Notes: generated by a model from the letters alone, not told the origin. DNA of 64,000 bases from Pasteurella atlantica (GCF_963693435.1 NZ_OY856306.1:434001-498000), one strand, 5' to 3'. Shown: positions 20,997 through 31,307, counted from the stretch's first letter. Numbers and translations: made by a program.

Positions 20997-21488
20997 AATA
21001 TTTTTTCCTGATCTTTTCATAAATAGAATATCTAAAAAAGTTTAAATTATAAACAAGAGAAACGTAACCTTTTACCTATTATTTTTTTAGATACTATTAA
21101 GAAATAGCAAGCATAAAAATTGTAAATTGTGAACTGGATATAACTGCTATATTTTATCAATTTTTCACATAACCAATTAATGTATAAACATATTGTAGGC
21201 ACAAGGTATCTACGCAAGGTGTTAAATTTGTTAATTTTCGATTTGATCTACCCGCTATATTTATACCTAATAATATTTTGTGAGGATTTTTATATCGAAT
21301 AACGAGCGAATATACGCAAACTAACGCTTACTAATTCGCCGCTACGTTAATTAACGTAATTCATTGATTTACATTAGGTTTTAGTATCTATTTTGCTCTA
21401 GTTAAGTATGATTTTTCCCTGAAATTATAAACTCATTAGACCAGTTGTTTTACTCTTTCTTTTTTATATACATATCCTGTTTTTATCC

Positions 21489-21494
21489 TATAAT
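21489..21494 (+). promoter_or_regulatory. Candidate -10 element of tpsB
   Basis: A TATAAT lies 37 bases before the tpsB ATG. The same TATAAT at the same distance precedes the pseudogene copy (30854-30859), so it was conserved through the duplication. No convincing -35 element is visible at 16-18 bp, so an activator may be needed. Confidence 0.4.
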
Positions 21495-21531
21495 TGATTA
21501 TTATTCCCAATAAGGACGTCAGGAATTTTAA

Positions 21532-23247
21532 ATGGAAAACACCGTTAATAATTACAAAAAAATACATCTAACCATTCTCTCTCTCTATTTCATACTCTAC
21601 TGCTCAAATGTAATAGCAAATAGCAAAAATATACTTATAGAAGAGCAACAAAGAATAAAAAATCAAGAAAAAATAAATAACAGTGAACTGCAAATAAAAA
21701 AAGCAGAACAATTTTTATTTACCAATCCCCCAAAAAAGCTAAAAGTAGCAAAAAGTTTAGTTAATAAAGAGGAACAAGCTCAAAAAATAAATAAAATTAG
21801 TATTGATCTTGTAAATCAGTCAATCTCACTAAATTTTCAATCTATTATCCAGCATTATGAAAATAAGAAATTAACAACGCCACAAATTTTAGAATTAGTA
21901 AAAGAATTAACAGAAGTTTTATATTCACAAGGGTATATAACTAGTGCTATTGGATTAAAAGAAACAAACATTTCAGATGGACATTTAAAATTTATTATTC
22001 ATTGGGGAGGGGTAAATAATTACTATGTAAATGGTCAAATCCCACAAAGCTTTAAAGATAAAGCAATGTTAAGCACTTTACCTAATTTAAACAATAAGCC
22101 ATTTAATATTTTTGATGCTGACCAAATTGTAGAAATAACCAATAATGTCAACAAATCTACACGATTACAAATTATTGCAAGCCAAGAAATGTCTAAATCA
22201 AATATTAATATTGAAACCAAACGTTCTGTAATGCCAGCTTTTTCTATTGGGTTTAATAACTCAGGATCAGAAAATAATGCAAATGGTCGTAATCAACTGA
22301 CAGCAACCCTATCAGTAAGTGATCTCATTGGTATAAATGATAGTTGGTCTTTTTCAACCAATTATCGTTTTTATAAAAATTCAAAAGAAAATAGTCAGCA
22401 AAACTATGCAATAAATTATAGTCAACCTCTCGGTTTTTACACTTTAGATCTGAAATTGGCACATTTAGGGTATGAAAAAGAATTACGTGGAAATAATGAT
22501 AATTATAAGAGTGAAGGAAAAACTCAAACGGCTAGTGTAAAAGTCTCTCGTATTCTCAATCGCAATAGAGAAAGTATTTTAACAGCTTATGGAGAGTTAG
22601 AATTTAAGAAAAAGAATAATTATGTTGTTAATCGTTTAATAACAGATAATCTTTACAGCAAATTTAATATTGGATTATCTCATATTTCAACATTTTGGAA
22701 TGGTAAATTACATAGTGATCTTAATTTTAGCAATGGGTTAAATTGGTTTAATTCTCAACATTCAGCTTATTTAAATGATCAGCTCAAAACAATGCAAGTT
22801 ATTTCAGGTAGTGTTAATTGGCACAAGCCTTTCACTATGATACGTCCTTTAAGTTATCAATTTAGAGCTGGAGCTCAATATAGTTCATTAGGATTACTCT
22901 CTGATAATCAATTTGCGATTGGTGATGAGTACACCGTACGAGGTTTCAAAGGTGGTATAGTTTCTGGAGACAAAGGTGTGTTTATTTCACAAACACTCAC
23001 AATACCTTTTTATCCACAAAAAAGTGTCTTGTCTGTGATTTCACCTTTTATAGGTGTAGATTGGGGACAAGTGTATCAAAAAGCGTCAAAACAGCATAAT
23101 ACATTAGTAGGAGTAGCATTAGGACTAAAAATGCAAGCCCAAAATGTTTCATTATCTGTAACTTATGCCAAACCATTAAGAAGTACCGAAAATTATCCTA
23201 AAGGGAATTCAGGAGTGACCTATTTCAATGGAGCAATTCATTTTTAA
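21532..23247 (+). CDS. TpsB outer-membrane transporter of two-partner secretion (FhaC/IbpB/LspB-like)
   Basis: A 571-residue outer-membrane beta-barrel of the Omp85/TpsB family. It starts with a signal peptide (hydrophobic residues about 10-27, cleavage near VIA-NS), then a charged helix/linker and POTRA region (about 85-235). The C-terminal 16-strand-type barrel has the VRGF motif of the conserved inner loop at residues 469-472, and the protein ends in phenylalanine as barrel proteins do. It recognises the N-terminal TPS domain of its partner and exports it across the outer membrane. The first exoprotein gene starts 24 bp downstream. It is the only intact tpsB here, so it probably also serves the second exoprotein at 31332. 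Confidence 0.93.
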   Translation: MENTVNNYKKIHLTILSLYFILYCSNVIANSKNILIEEQQRIKNQEKINNSELQIKKAEQFLFTNPPKKLKVAKSLVNKEEQAQKINKISIDLVNQSISLNFQSIIQHYENKKLTTPQILELVKELTEVLYSQGYITSAIGLKETNISDGHLKFIIHWGGVNNYYVNGQIPQSFKDKAMLSTLPNLNNKPFNIFDADQIVEITNNVNKSTRLQIIASQEMSKSNINIETKRSVMPAFSIGFNNSGSENNANGRNQLTATLSVSDLIGINDSWSFSTNYRFYKNSKENSQQNYAINYSQPLGFYTLDLKLAHLGYEKELRGNNDNYKSEGKTQTASVKVSRILNRNRESILTAYGELEFKKKNNYVVNRLITDNLYSKFNIGLSHISTFWNGKLHSDLNFSNGLNWFNSQHSAYLNDQLKTMQVISGSVNWHKPFTMIRPLSYQFRAGAQYSSLGLLSDNQFAIGDEYTVRGFKGGIVSGDKGVFISQTLTIPFYPQKSVLSVISPFIGVDWGQVYQKASKQHNTLVGVALGLKMQAQNVSLSVTYAKPLRSTENYPKGNSGVTYFNGAIHF

Positions 23248-24256
23248 CATAAATAATTAAGGAAAATTATTATGAATAAAAACAAATATAAATTAATTTT
23301 TAGCAAATCTAAATCTTGTTTAATCCCCGTCGCAGAAAATGTTCAATCTGCGATCAATAATAGTTCATCTGATACTGATACTTCTAGTCAAGAAAGGTCT
23401 GTATTTAATTTTAAACTGAATGCAATTTCTACATTTATTCAATCAACATTATTACCAATATTTGCAGTATCCCTTCTTTCAACACATTCATTTGCGAATA
23501 GTGTAGAAGTGGATGGCATTAAAACCAAAATTACGACAGTTGGTAATGACATACTACTCATTGATATTGCAAAACCAGAGTTCGACGGTATTTCTGATAA
23601 CCGCTTTAAAGAATTTAATGTAACAAATGGTGCTGTATTTAATAATAGTACTAATGATGGTAATTCACATTTGGTTGGTTATGTTAAAGGAAATGCTTCA
23701 CTTGAAGGAGAGGCCGCAAAAGTCATTTTAAATCAGGTAACAGGACATAATTCAACGCAACTAACAGGGGGGTTAGAAGTACTTGGTCAAAAAGCAGATC
23801 TGTTAATCATAAACCCTAATGGTATTAATATTAATGGTGTACAAACTCGCAATACTGAGCGTTTTGTTATATCAACAAGTAATGTTATTGCTCCTCAAAA
23901 GGGGTTAAATCTTGATGTAGATAAAGGGACAATTACTATTGAAGAAAATGGTTTGGCTACTGATGGATTAAAATATTTAGATATTGTTGCAAAAAAGATC
24001 ACACAAAAGGGCGCTATCAAAAATCATAATGATGATAGTTCTTCAGAAACTAATATCAATTTAATTGCTGGTTCAACTTCTTATGATGTTGTACAACAAA
24101 AAATTACTTCTAAAGGTGAAATAGTGGATGAAGTGATCATTAGTGGTGAAGAATTAGGTGCAATGCACGGCAAACATATCCAATTTGTTACCACTGATTC
24201 AGGAGCAGGGATAAAGCATAGTAATATAATTTTATCTGAATCTGATATTAAATTTA
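23063..24256 (+). repeat. Near-identical 1.2-kb direct repeat, copy 1 (tpsB 3' end plus TPS domain)
   Basis: These 1194 bases match 31123-32316 at a constant offset of 8060 with only about seven mismatches by eye and no gaps. They cover the last 185 bases of tpsB, the spacer and the first 328 codons of tpsA. Beyond 24256 the copies diverge abruptly. Confidence 0.92.
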
Positions 24257-27200
24257 CGACAAATAATGGTAATGTTGATCTCCAAACTGTACATTCTAAA
24301 GATAAAGTGGAAGTAGATGGAACTAATCAAATTAATTTAAATAAAGGTATCACGTCTCAATCTATTGTATTAAATGCTCAATCTATAAATGTAAAAAACA
24401 AAGCAAAGATTAAAGCACAAAGGGTTGAATTCAATGCCAAAGAAAACATTAACTTAGAATCTGATAGCATCATTACAGCAATTGATATTCACTCACAAAG
24501 CAAGCAACTCAATGTTGAAAATAATGCAACTTTTTTTGCTATCAATAGTGTGATAACTAGCTCTGAAATTAATAATAGTGGAGAGTTATCCGCAAATGAA
24601 TTATTGACAATTATAACTAAAGGTAGTGATAAAAGTAAACAAACTAATGGCTATAAAAATAGTGGGCTAATATCAAGTAAAGGCGATCTTAAATTAATTT
24701 TTACTGACAATACTAATTTTAATTCTAATATTCACAGCTTACCAGAAGCACATAATAAGTTAATGCTGACAACAAATCTTTTTTACATTGAAGACAATGC
24801 TAGATTACGCTCCAATGCGAATGTTCATATTCATAGTAAAATTTTTAAAAATAAAGGACTATTAACAAGTGCAAAAGAACTAAATATTATGGCGGATTAT
24901 ATTAAAAATAATGGTCTTATTGCCGCCAAAGAAGGGATGTCTTTAATTTCAAAAAATACCGATAACTATGATAATTCTGTTATTTATACTGATGGAAAAT
25001 TAAATTTAGACAGTAATGAGACTGTTTATAATTTAGGTGAAATCTTCGCTAAAGATAAAATAACAATATCAGCAGTTAAATTTATTAATGATGTTGAATT
25101 ATCTGGAGGTATTGATACTCCTACAACATTTAAACAACATACTCATCAAAAATATTATGATGTAGAATTCGATGATTACTCTATTGAGCTCAATGTTCCA
25201 GAATTTATAAATAATTTGAGAATTAAAAATGCTGGATTTATTGAAGGTGAATCAGGACTGACATTTATTCAAAAAGAAACGAGAAACACAAATGCAGGTA
25301 TTTTTAATTATAGTGTTATAAATATTAAAGGAGAATTTGAAAATAATAATACAATAAACTTTGTTAATAATTCTAAAGGAAGATCTTTTGATCTTATCAA
25401 TGATTATTTGAAAAAAAAGGTAGATATCAAAATATCTTATATGCCTAAATTACAATCTTTAAATACTGGATTAAGTGTTAGAACAACATTAAAAAAAGAA
25501 AGTTTATATGAATTATTTGATAATATATTTCAAAATGAATATGCCATTAGTAGTGCTTTTTATTATGGTCGTACTAAAGAAATAATGACAACCTTTCAAG
25601 GTGTAAATGTTCCAGATTTCCAACGTGTAATGTTATTAGTTTTTGGTCAAAATTGGACAGATCAAGATTATCAAAAATTACAACAGAGTTGGGGAGATTT
25701 CAAAAAAAATAAACCATCCATTATCTTTCACCCATCTAATTATAAAGCTAAATTATTTGCCGATAGATTAACAGGAATGACTGATACATTAGCAAATAGT
25801 GAACAAAGTGAATCCAATTCTTATCAAAAGCATATTAACGCTAAAGAACAAATAATAAACAGCACTTCTGGTGTGGAGTTTAAAAGTCTACACAATGGCT
25901 TAATGTTAGGAAATGATGTTGAGTTTCTTAATTTAAAACTCTCATTAGGAAAAATAAACCTACTTATTGATCGGTCTTTTCAACAAGTTGATCCAACAGA
26001 TACAGATGATTTATTATCAGAATATACACCTGATATCAATAATATTAAGACAATAATAGATCACTCTTCTCATACTACAACGGCATCAGAAAGTTTATCA
26101 AGTGATGCCGAAATTGAAGTCCGAGATATCGATATAAAAACACACAATACCTACAATAGCGGTACGATTGTCGCTGAAAAAATTAATATTGAAGCAGAGG
26201 ATAAAATCCAAAGCTCAGGGGATATTATAAGTACACAAGAAACGCACTTAACTGGAGAAAAAGGAATTGAAGTAGAAAATAAAGTTATCTTCAATGGTGA
26301 TGGTAGTTCTTCTGTTCATCAAGCACATATTGAATCACAAGGAAACATTAAACTAGAAACGGATGCAAATAGTGAAATTGATCTAACCGCTTCCGAAGTT
26401 AAAGGACATAGTGTTTCAATAAAAACACAGGATCTAAATTTAAAAGATGATGCAACAACGAATAGCAGCCTTAAAGAAGAGGATATTTATTCTCGGATTT
26501 CAGGAAAGGTTATTGGACAAAGTTCACAACAAGATTTTAGTGTGACATCTGTAGGTTCTACTTTAGAAGCGGATAATTTAGACTTAAATTTAACAAAGGA
26601 TTTAAATCAAAAAGGAAGTAGTATAACAACGGATAGCATTGTTGGTGTAGTGCAGGGTAATTATAACACTGAAGCAGGTATTAATACCAAACACTCTGAA
26701 AGTAGTGAAAATGTTGCACAGCTTGAGTTTTCTATAACAGCAAGTGGTAATGGGCATCAAGCTGGGTTAAATATCAATGAAAAAGAGGGTATAAATACAG
26801 GTATTACAGATAATGATCGATTTGGATTGCATTCAGATCTAGCTATTAAATTTACTAAAATACAAGAAGAACATACTGCATTAACACATACTAATAGTCG
26901 CCTTTCTGTAAAAGAAGGTCGCTTAAATGTACAGGGTATTGCTGATATTGGAGGAGTAAATATTGATGCAACATCTCCTTTAACAGAGGAAAAAGGATTT
27001 GAATTAAGTGCAGATCGTATTCAATCAACAAAACAGCAAGACCAAATTGATGAATATTTGAGTACAACAAGTATTAAACTGGGAATAGATGCTGAACTAC
27101 ACTCTTCTATAGGAGATACTGTTAATAGTACCCTTCGCCAAATTAATGATTTAAACAAAGGTTTGAAGCAAGATGGTACAGTAAGTCTACAGGCTACAAG

Positions 27201-30200
27201 TGATGTATTACATTTAATAACTGGAGATGCTATCGGTGGAAGTATAAAAAATAAGGGGGAAATTACTCAGACTGAACACTCTTCACATCAAAATGCTGAT
27301 ATTGCCACTCATATTGAAGGTAAGGTAGTACTTTCTTCACATTCAGATATTACGCTAAAAAATGTGGGTAGTAGTGACAAAAGTCAATTATCTTTAAAAG
27401 CAGTTGGTGATGTAAACCTAGTAGCAGGAGAAACAGATCGAACAGAAAGTACAACAAGCTTTAGTGCTACTATTACCAGTGGAAATTATGCTCGTTGTGG
27501 CATTATGTCTGATGGTTGTGAGGTTGGAGTAAGTGCCTCTTTCGATGGAAGCAGTAGTGATAGTCATCAGAATTCTAAAAAATTCCATAATACTGAGCTA
27601 AAAGCAACTCATCTTAGTATTGATACAGGTGGTAATCTTAATCTTGCAGGGGCAAATATTGATAGTAAATCCCTAGAATTAGAAGTAAAAGGTTCTACCA
27701 ATATTGAATCTGTACAAGATGAATTAAACAGTAAAACCACATCACAAAGTGCAAATTTAGGCATTGGTGCTTCAATCACAACCGCATTAAGGGTTAAACC
27801 AAGTCTCAGTGTTGGATTTGATATTGGTACAGAAAGCGAACACAGAAAAGAGGTAAATAAACAGTCTGGAATAACAAGTGAACATCTTACAGGACATCTT
27901 GAAGAGGTAAATCTATCTGCTGGACATCTGATTAATAAGGGAGATGCTACTCTATTACAAGTTGAAGGAAAAGTAACAGGCAAAGAACTTACTGATTCTC
28001 ATCACAAAGATGGTGGTACTTTTGGTGGAAGTATTGGTACTGATGGAAGTAGTTTATCACAACTTGATATTCGTGGTGGTCGTTCAGAGCAAAAGCATTA
28101 TGAAGCAACTCAACATTCTGCTGTATCAGGCGTAACCAATATTAAAGAAGTTGAGGGAGAGGTTAAAACATCCCTTTCAGAAATAAAAACCATTAGTCAA
28201 GATGATACGGTTGCTAGAACTTCATTTAATTTTGAAATTCTTGATCTAAAAAAACTCTCCGATAAAGGGAAAGATTATACTTCGAAAGTAATGCAGAGTA
28301 GCGATACGGTTAATGAAGAGAGTGATCCTATTTATGAAGAAATTGGTGAAAATGGAAGAATATTGCCTCCAATAGCAACAAATGATAATCCGTTAGCTAA
28401 ACGACCATTACCTCCAATACCGGAGGATGCGAGTATTCATAATACCCCTGATCAACCAACAGGTTATACGGAAGAGATTTATGCAATAATCGATAAATCT
28501 CCAGAAGCCATTGCCAAAGCAAATAATGTTGCAACTACATCTGAAATTGAAGAAGAGTTTGCACCATTATTACCCGCTAGACCTGAGTTAAAAGATGCAG
28601 CGGGGAGAAGAGGTGATAAAACAGGTGCAGCAAGTGAACGCTCATTACTGCAATCTATACGTAAACTATTTGCAGGAAAGTCATCAGAAGTAGAAAAATC
28701 AGCAGATAGTCTACCGCTCAAGCCGAATTATGAACATTTAGAAGATTCTCTAAATCTTAAAGGATTAATTGTTTTAGAAAATGAACGTAATCAGAATTTT
28801 GAAAAAACGATACTAGAAAATGACAAATTCTTAGATGAGGCACGTGAAGCAGCTAAAAAAATAATATCCGTAGCAACAATTGAACAAATGAAAAATGTTC
28901 CAGAATTTGATGAAATTCTTACGGAAGGAGCAAAAAAAATTGAAATACGTATTAACGAGGCGGTAACTTTTCAACCAACTATTGAAGAGTTTAGTGAAAT
29001 TCAGAGATTAGTTCAAGCTATACCTAAAGGAACAGTATTAGATATTTCAGAGCAAACACTTCATATCTTGGATACACTAGCAACAACATCAAAAACCATT
29101 AAAAAAAGTCCAGAGTTAAAAGAACAGCTTCACAATGTTATTGAAGCATTTTTGACTGAGAGTAAAGATAAAGCGTTAACTGTAGCGATGGTTGAAAAAC
29201 TAAATTACAATTTACGACCGGAAGAGGGACCATCTCGTATTTTATATAAAGATAAATCATTAACTAAAGATGAAGCTATTTTTTCTAGTGTAGAAGCCTC
29301 TAAATTACAGTTAGCACAAACAGTGGACTTCATTAATAATGCTAAGAGTAAAGGGGTTGAACCGAGCGTTTTGGCTTCTCTTGTTTATCAGCGATTAATT
29401 GATTATCATCCTTTTGCCGAAGGTAACGGAAGAATTACACGTGTAATAACAAATAAATTATTACTAGATGCTGGCTATTCCGTTTTTCCAACATTTGATA
29501 AACGATTTGAAATGCGAATTACTCCTCGTGATAATGAGAGCGAGCCTCAAGCAACAAACAGTGAAGTAGTTCAAGAGTTCTTACGCACTCTACAAAGAAA
29601 TCATTTACCATCTGAAGAAAATAGGGATCTATTAACGTCTTCTGTTACTAAAAGCAATACTCCAGTAACAGATCGTGTTAAAGATCGTACTCTTGTGGAA
29701 CAACCTCGTTCTTCTCTACAAAAACTAAGTGCTCTTTTTCAACCTCTTAAAGTAGATTCGAGAATTAGTAAAGTTAGGAGTTCTGTATCTCAATTTGGTG
29801 GTGACGTTGTCTTTAAATTTTCTCAATCAAAAGGTGAAGTGTATAACGAAATTATCAAACATATTGAAACAGAGAATGGTGTTTGTGAAGCGGTTTGTAC
29901 CAATTGGATTGCTAAAAAAGTGAATACTCAAAATTTATGGGACGAGATTTATGATCAGCCTAAAAATGGAGAAAAAGGTAAATTGAATAAAGATGCCTTT
30001 GAAAATATTAAGAAATTACAGACTGAATTTATTAATAGTGGAAGTACAGCAACTGAACAATTCACATTAACAGATTCTTGGTTATCTGAACAAGGTGTTG
30101 TACCAAAAGAAAAAACCTTTGGAACTCTAAGTCGTCAAGATAAAGTTGAGGGAGGAGTATCTAGAGATAATACTGACACGTTAATTAAAACAATACTAGA

Positions 30201-30456
30201 TACTGGTTCAGAACAATCAGCAGCGAAGAAAATTTCAATCAATATAAAAGATGGTGTGCATACTGTTTCAGCGACCATAATTGGAGAAAAAGTAGCATTT
30301 TTTGATCCAAACTTTGGAGAAATGGAATTTTCAAGTCGTGAAAAGTTTAATAATTGGTTTAAAAACTCATTTTGGAAGCAAAGTGGTTATGCTGAAAATG
30401 ACAATAAAACCAAAGTTTTTAATGTTACAAATTATCATATAACTGATAAGGAATAA
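23272..30456 (+). CDS. Filamentous-haemagglutinin exoprotein with Fic and YopT-like domains, copy 1
   Basis: A 2394-residue TpsA exoprotein. Residues 1-75 form a long signal peptide with an extended N-terminal region (MNKNKYKLIFSKSK...) and cleavage after SFA. Residues 76-330 are the TPS secretion domain with NPNGI at 181-185. A long beta-helical adhesin body with haemagglutinin repeats runs to about 1660. Residues 1684-1770 are a linker with DPIYEE (Tyr1688), RPLPPIP (1711-1717) and EEIYAII (Tyr1737). A Fic domain follows with the complete motif HPFAEGNGR (2046-2054), which in the family transfers AMP to host Rho GTPases. The C-terminal YopT-like protease domain has candidate Cys2205, His2330 and Asp2345. 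The domain order recalls Histophilus IbpA, but with one Fic domain. Function is inferred from these families. Confidence 0.92.
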   Translation: MNKNKYKLIFSKSKSCLIPVAENVQSAINNSSSDTDTSSQERSVFNFKLNAISTFIQSTLLPIFAVSLLSTHSFANSVEVDGIKTKITTVGNDILLIDIAKPEFDGISDNRFKEFNVTNGAVFNNSTNDGNSHLVGYVKGNASLEGEAAKVILNQVTGHNSTQLTGGLEVLGQKADLLIINPNGININGVQTRNTERFVISTSNVIAPQKGLNLDVDKGTITIEENGLATDGLKYLDIVAKKITQKGAIKNHNDDSSSETNINLIAGSTSYDVVQQKITSKGEIVDEVIISGEELGAMHGKHIQFVTTDSGAGIKHSNIILSESDIKFTTNNGNVDLQTVHSKDKVEVDGTNQINLNKGITSQSIVLNAQSINVKNKAKIKAQRVEFNAKENINLESDSIITAIDIHSQSKQLNVENNATFFAINSVITSSEINNSGELSANELLTIITKGSDKSKQTNGYKNSGLISSKGDLKLIFTDNTNFNSNIHSLPEAHNKLMLTTNLFYIEDNARLRSNANVHIHSKIFKNKGLLTSAKELNIMADYIKNNGLIAAKEGMSLISKNTDNYDNSVIYTDGKLNLDSNETVYNLGEIFAKDKITISAVKFINDVELSGGIDTPTTFKQHTHQKYYDVEFDDYSIELNVPEFINNLRIKNAGFIEGESGLTFIQKETRNTNAGIFNYSVINIKGEFENNNTINFVNNSKGRSFDLINDYLKKKVDIKISYMPKLQSLNTGLSVRTTLKKESLYELFDNIFQNEYAISSAFYYGRTKEIMTTFQGVNVPDFQRVMLLVFGQNWTDQDYQKLQQSWGDFKKNKPSIIFHPSNYKAKLFADRLTGMTDTLANSEQSESNSYQKHINAKEQIINSTSGVEFKSLHNGLMLGNDVEFLNLKLSLGKINLLIDRSFQQVDPTDTDDLLSEYTPDINNIKTIIDHSSHTTTASESLSSDAEIEVRDIDIKTHNTYNSGTIVAEKINIEAEDKIQSSGDIISTQETHLTGEKGIEVENKVIFNGDGSSSVHQAHIESQGNIKLETDANSEIDLTASEVKGHSVSIKTQDLNLKDDATTNSSLKEEDIYSRISGKVIGQSSQQDFSVTSVGSTLEADNLDLNLTKDLNQKGSSITTDSIVGVVQGNYNTEAGINTKHSESSENVAQLEFSITASGNGHQAGLNINEKEGINTGITDNDRFGLHSDLAIKFTKIQEEHTALTHTNSRLSVKEGRLNVQGIADIGGVNIDATSPLTEEKGFELSADRIQSTKQQDQIDEYLSTTSIKLGIDAELHSSIGDTVNSTLRQINDLNKGLKQDGTVSLQATSDVLHLITGDAIGGSIKNKGEITQTEHSSHQNADIATHIEGKVVLSSHSDITLKNVGSSDKSQLSLKAVGDVNLVAGETDRTESTTSFSATITSGNYARCGIMSDGCEVGVSASFDGSSSDSHQNSKKFHNTELKATHLSIDTGGNLNLAGANIDSKSLELEVKGSTNIESVQDELNSKTTSQSANLGIGASITTALRVKPSLSVGFDIGTESEHRKEVNKQSGITSEHLTGHLEEVNLSAGHLINKGDATLLQVEGKVTGKELTDSHHKDGGTFGGSIGTDGSSLSQLDIRGGRSEQKHYEATQHSAVSGVTNIKEVEGEVKTSLSEIKTISQDDTVARTSFNFEILDLKKLSDKGKDYTSKVMQSSDTVNEESDPIYEEIGENGRILPPIATNDNPLAKRPLPPIPEDASIHNTPDQPTGYTEEIYAIIDKSPEAIAKANNVATTSEIEEEFAPLLPARPELKDAAGRRGDKTGAASERSLLQSIRKLFAGKSSEVEKSADSLPLKPNYEHLEDSLNLKGLIVLENERNQNFEKTILENDKFLDEAREAAKKIISVATIEQMKNVPEFDEILTEGAKKIEIRINEAVTFQPTIEEFSEIQRLVQAIPKGTVLDISEQTLHILDTLATTSKTIKKSPELKEQLHNVIEAFLTESKDKALTVAMVEKLNYNLRPEEGPSRILYKDKSLTKDEAIFSSVEASKLQLAQTVDFINNAKSKGVEPSVLASLVYQRLIDYHPFAEGNGRITRVITNKLLLDAGYSVFPTFDKRFEMRITPRDNESEPQATNSEVVQEFLRTLQRNHLPSEENRDLLTSSVTKSNTPVTDRVKDRTLVEQPRSSLQKLSALFQPLKVDSRISKVRSSVSQFGGDVVFKFSQSKGEVYNEIIKHIETENGVCEAVCTNWIAKKVNTQNLWDEIYDQPKNGEKGKLNKDAFENIKKLQTEFINSGSTATEQFTLTDSWLSEQGVVPKEKTFGTLSRQDKVEGGVSRDNTDTLIKTILDTGSEQSAAKKISINIKDGVHTVSATIIGEKVAFFDPNFGEMEFSSREKFNNWFKNSFWKQSGYAENDNKTKVFNVTNYHITDKE

Positions 30457-30896
30457 TCTGAGAAAAAATAAAGTAAAAAAAACAATTAAATTTAAACACT
30501 ATATTTAAATTTGTGTAAGTCCTAAAAAAATAGGATTCAAGTATTTGCTTGAATCCTATCATTAACGATAATTATTAGCATCGAATAATCTAAAAAAATT
30601 ATAATTATGAAACGTCTAGGCACAAAGTATTCAATTATCTCCTATGTGAAAAATCAGCCTTTAATTTTATAGTCTCAATCTTGTTAATATAAATAATCCT
30701 ATTAAAGGTATCAAGATTGTTGAATAGTCTCTCATTGATTTATTATTAGATACTATTTTTCTCTAATTACGTATGATTTTACCCTGAAATTATAAACTCA
30801 TCAGACCAGCTATTTTACTCTTCCTTTTTTATGTACATATCCTGTTTTTATCCTATAATCAATTATCCTTGCCAATAAGAATATCAGGAATTTTAA
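30457..30896 (+). other. 440-bp spacer with duplicated tpsB promoter region
   Basis: No intact gene. It holds the tpsA copy 1 terminator (30530-30559). It then has a segment (about 30576-30600) that recurs after the second tpsA (38835-38862), and from about 30745 a diverged copy of the region upstream of tpsB (21386-21531). These matches show that the duplication unit ran from the tpsB promoter to the 3' flank of tpsA. Confidence 0.7.
30530..30559 (+). terminator. Terminator after first exoprotein gene
   Basis: A perfect 12-bp stem (ATAGGATTCAAG, 30530-30541, with 30548-30559) and a 6-base loop lie about 75 bp after the stop codon. A run of seven A precedes it, so it could work in either direction. 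Confidence 0.7.
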
Positions 30897-31307
30897 ATGG
30901 AAAATGCCGTTAATAATTACAAAAAATACATCTAACCATTCTCTTTCTATATTTCATAGTCTACTGCTCAAATGTAATAGCAAAAATGTACTTATAGAAG
31001 AGCTACAAAGAAGAAAAAATAAATAACAGTGAACTGAAAATAAAAAAATCAGAACAATTGTTGTTTACTTCCCCGAAAAGAGCTAAAAGTAACCTGTCGT
31101 TTCATTTTTTATAGGTGTCGATGGGGACAAGTGTATCAAAAAGCGTCAAAACAGCATAATACATTAGTAGGAGTAGCATTAGGACTAAAAATGCAAGCCC
31201 AAAATGTTTCATTATCTGTAACTTATGCCAAACCATTAAGAAGTACCGAAAATTATCCTAAAGGGAATTTAGGAGTGCCCCATTTCAATGGAGCAATTCA
31301 TTTTTAA
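30897..31307 (+). pseudogene. Collapsed second copy of tpsB
   Basis: The 5' part (30897-31092) matches the first 217 bases of the intact tpsB, with small deletions. One of these, a lost A in an A-run, creates a stop after 12 codons. The sequence then jumps at about 31092/31093 to the last 215 bases of tpsB, so roughly 1.28 kb including the POTRA domains and most of the barrel is missing. A one-base deletion follows near 31121. No functional transporter can be made. The 3' end is nearly identical to the intact copy, while the 5' part has diverged more. It precedes the second exoprotein gene in the same way as tpsB precedes the first. Confidence 0.93.

Larger units (their letters stand above)
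20880..21531. other. 652-bp divergent regulatory region between glgB and tpsB
   Basis: No gene is visible here. The half next to glgB holds a CRP site (20981-20996). The middle has a perfect 16-bp palindrome, TACGTTAATTAACGTA (21343-21358), in a short stretch noticeably richer in G and C than its surroundings. The part from about 21386 to 21531 is repeated, with changes, upstream of the broken second tpsB (30745-30896) and so belongs to the duplicated secretion locus. Confidence 0.6.

Noticed and set aside
27609-27983. A 124-codon open frame on the - strand inside the first exoprotein gene
   Set aside because: The + strand frame is continuous and has haemagglutinin repeats; the antisense frame is a by-product of its composition.
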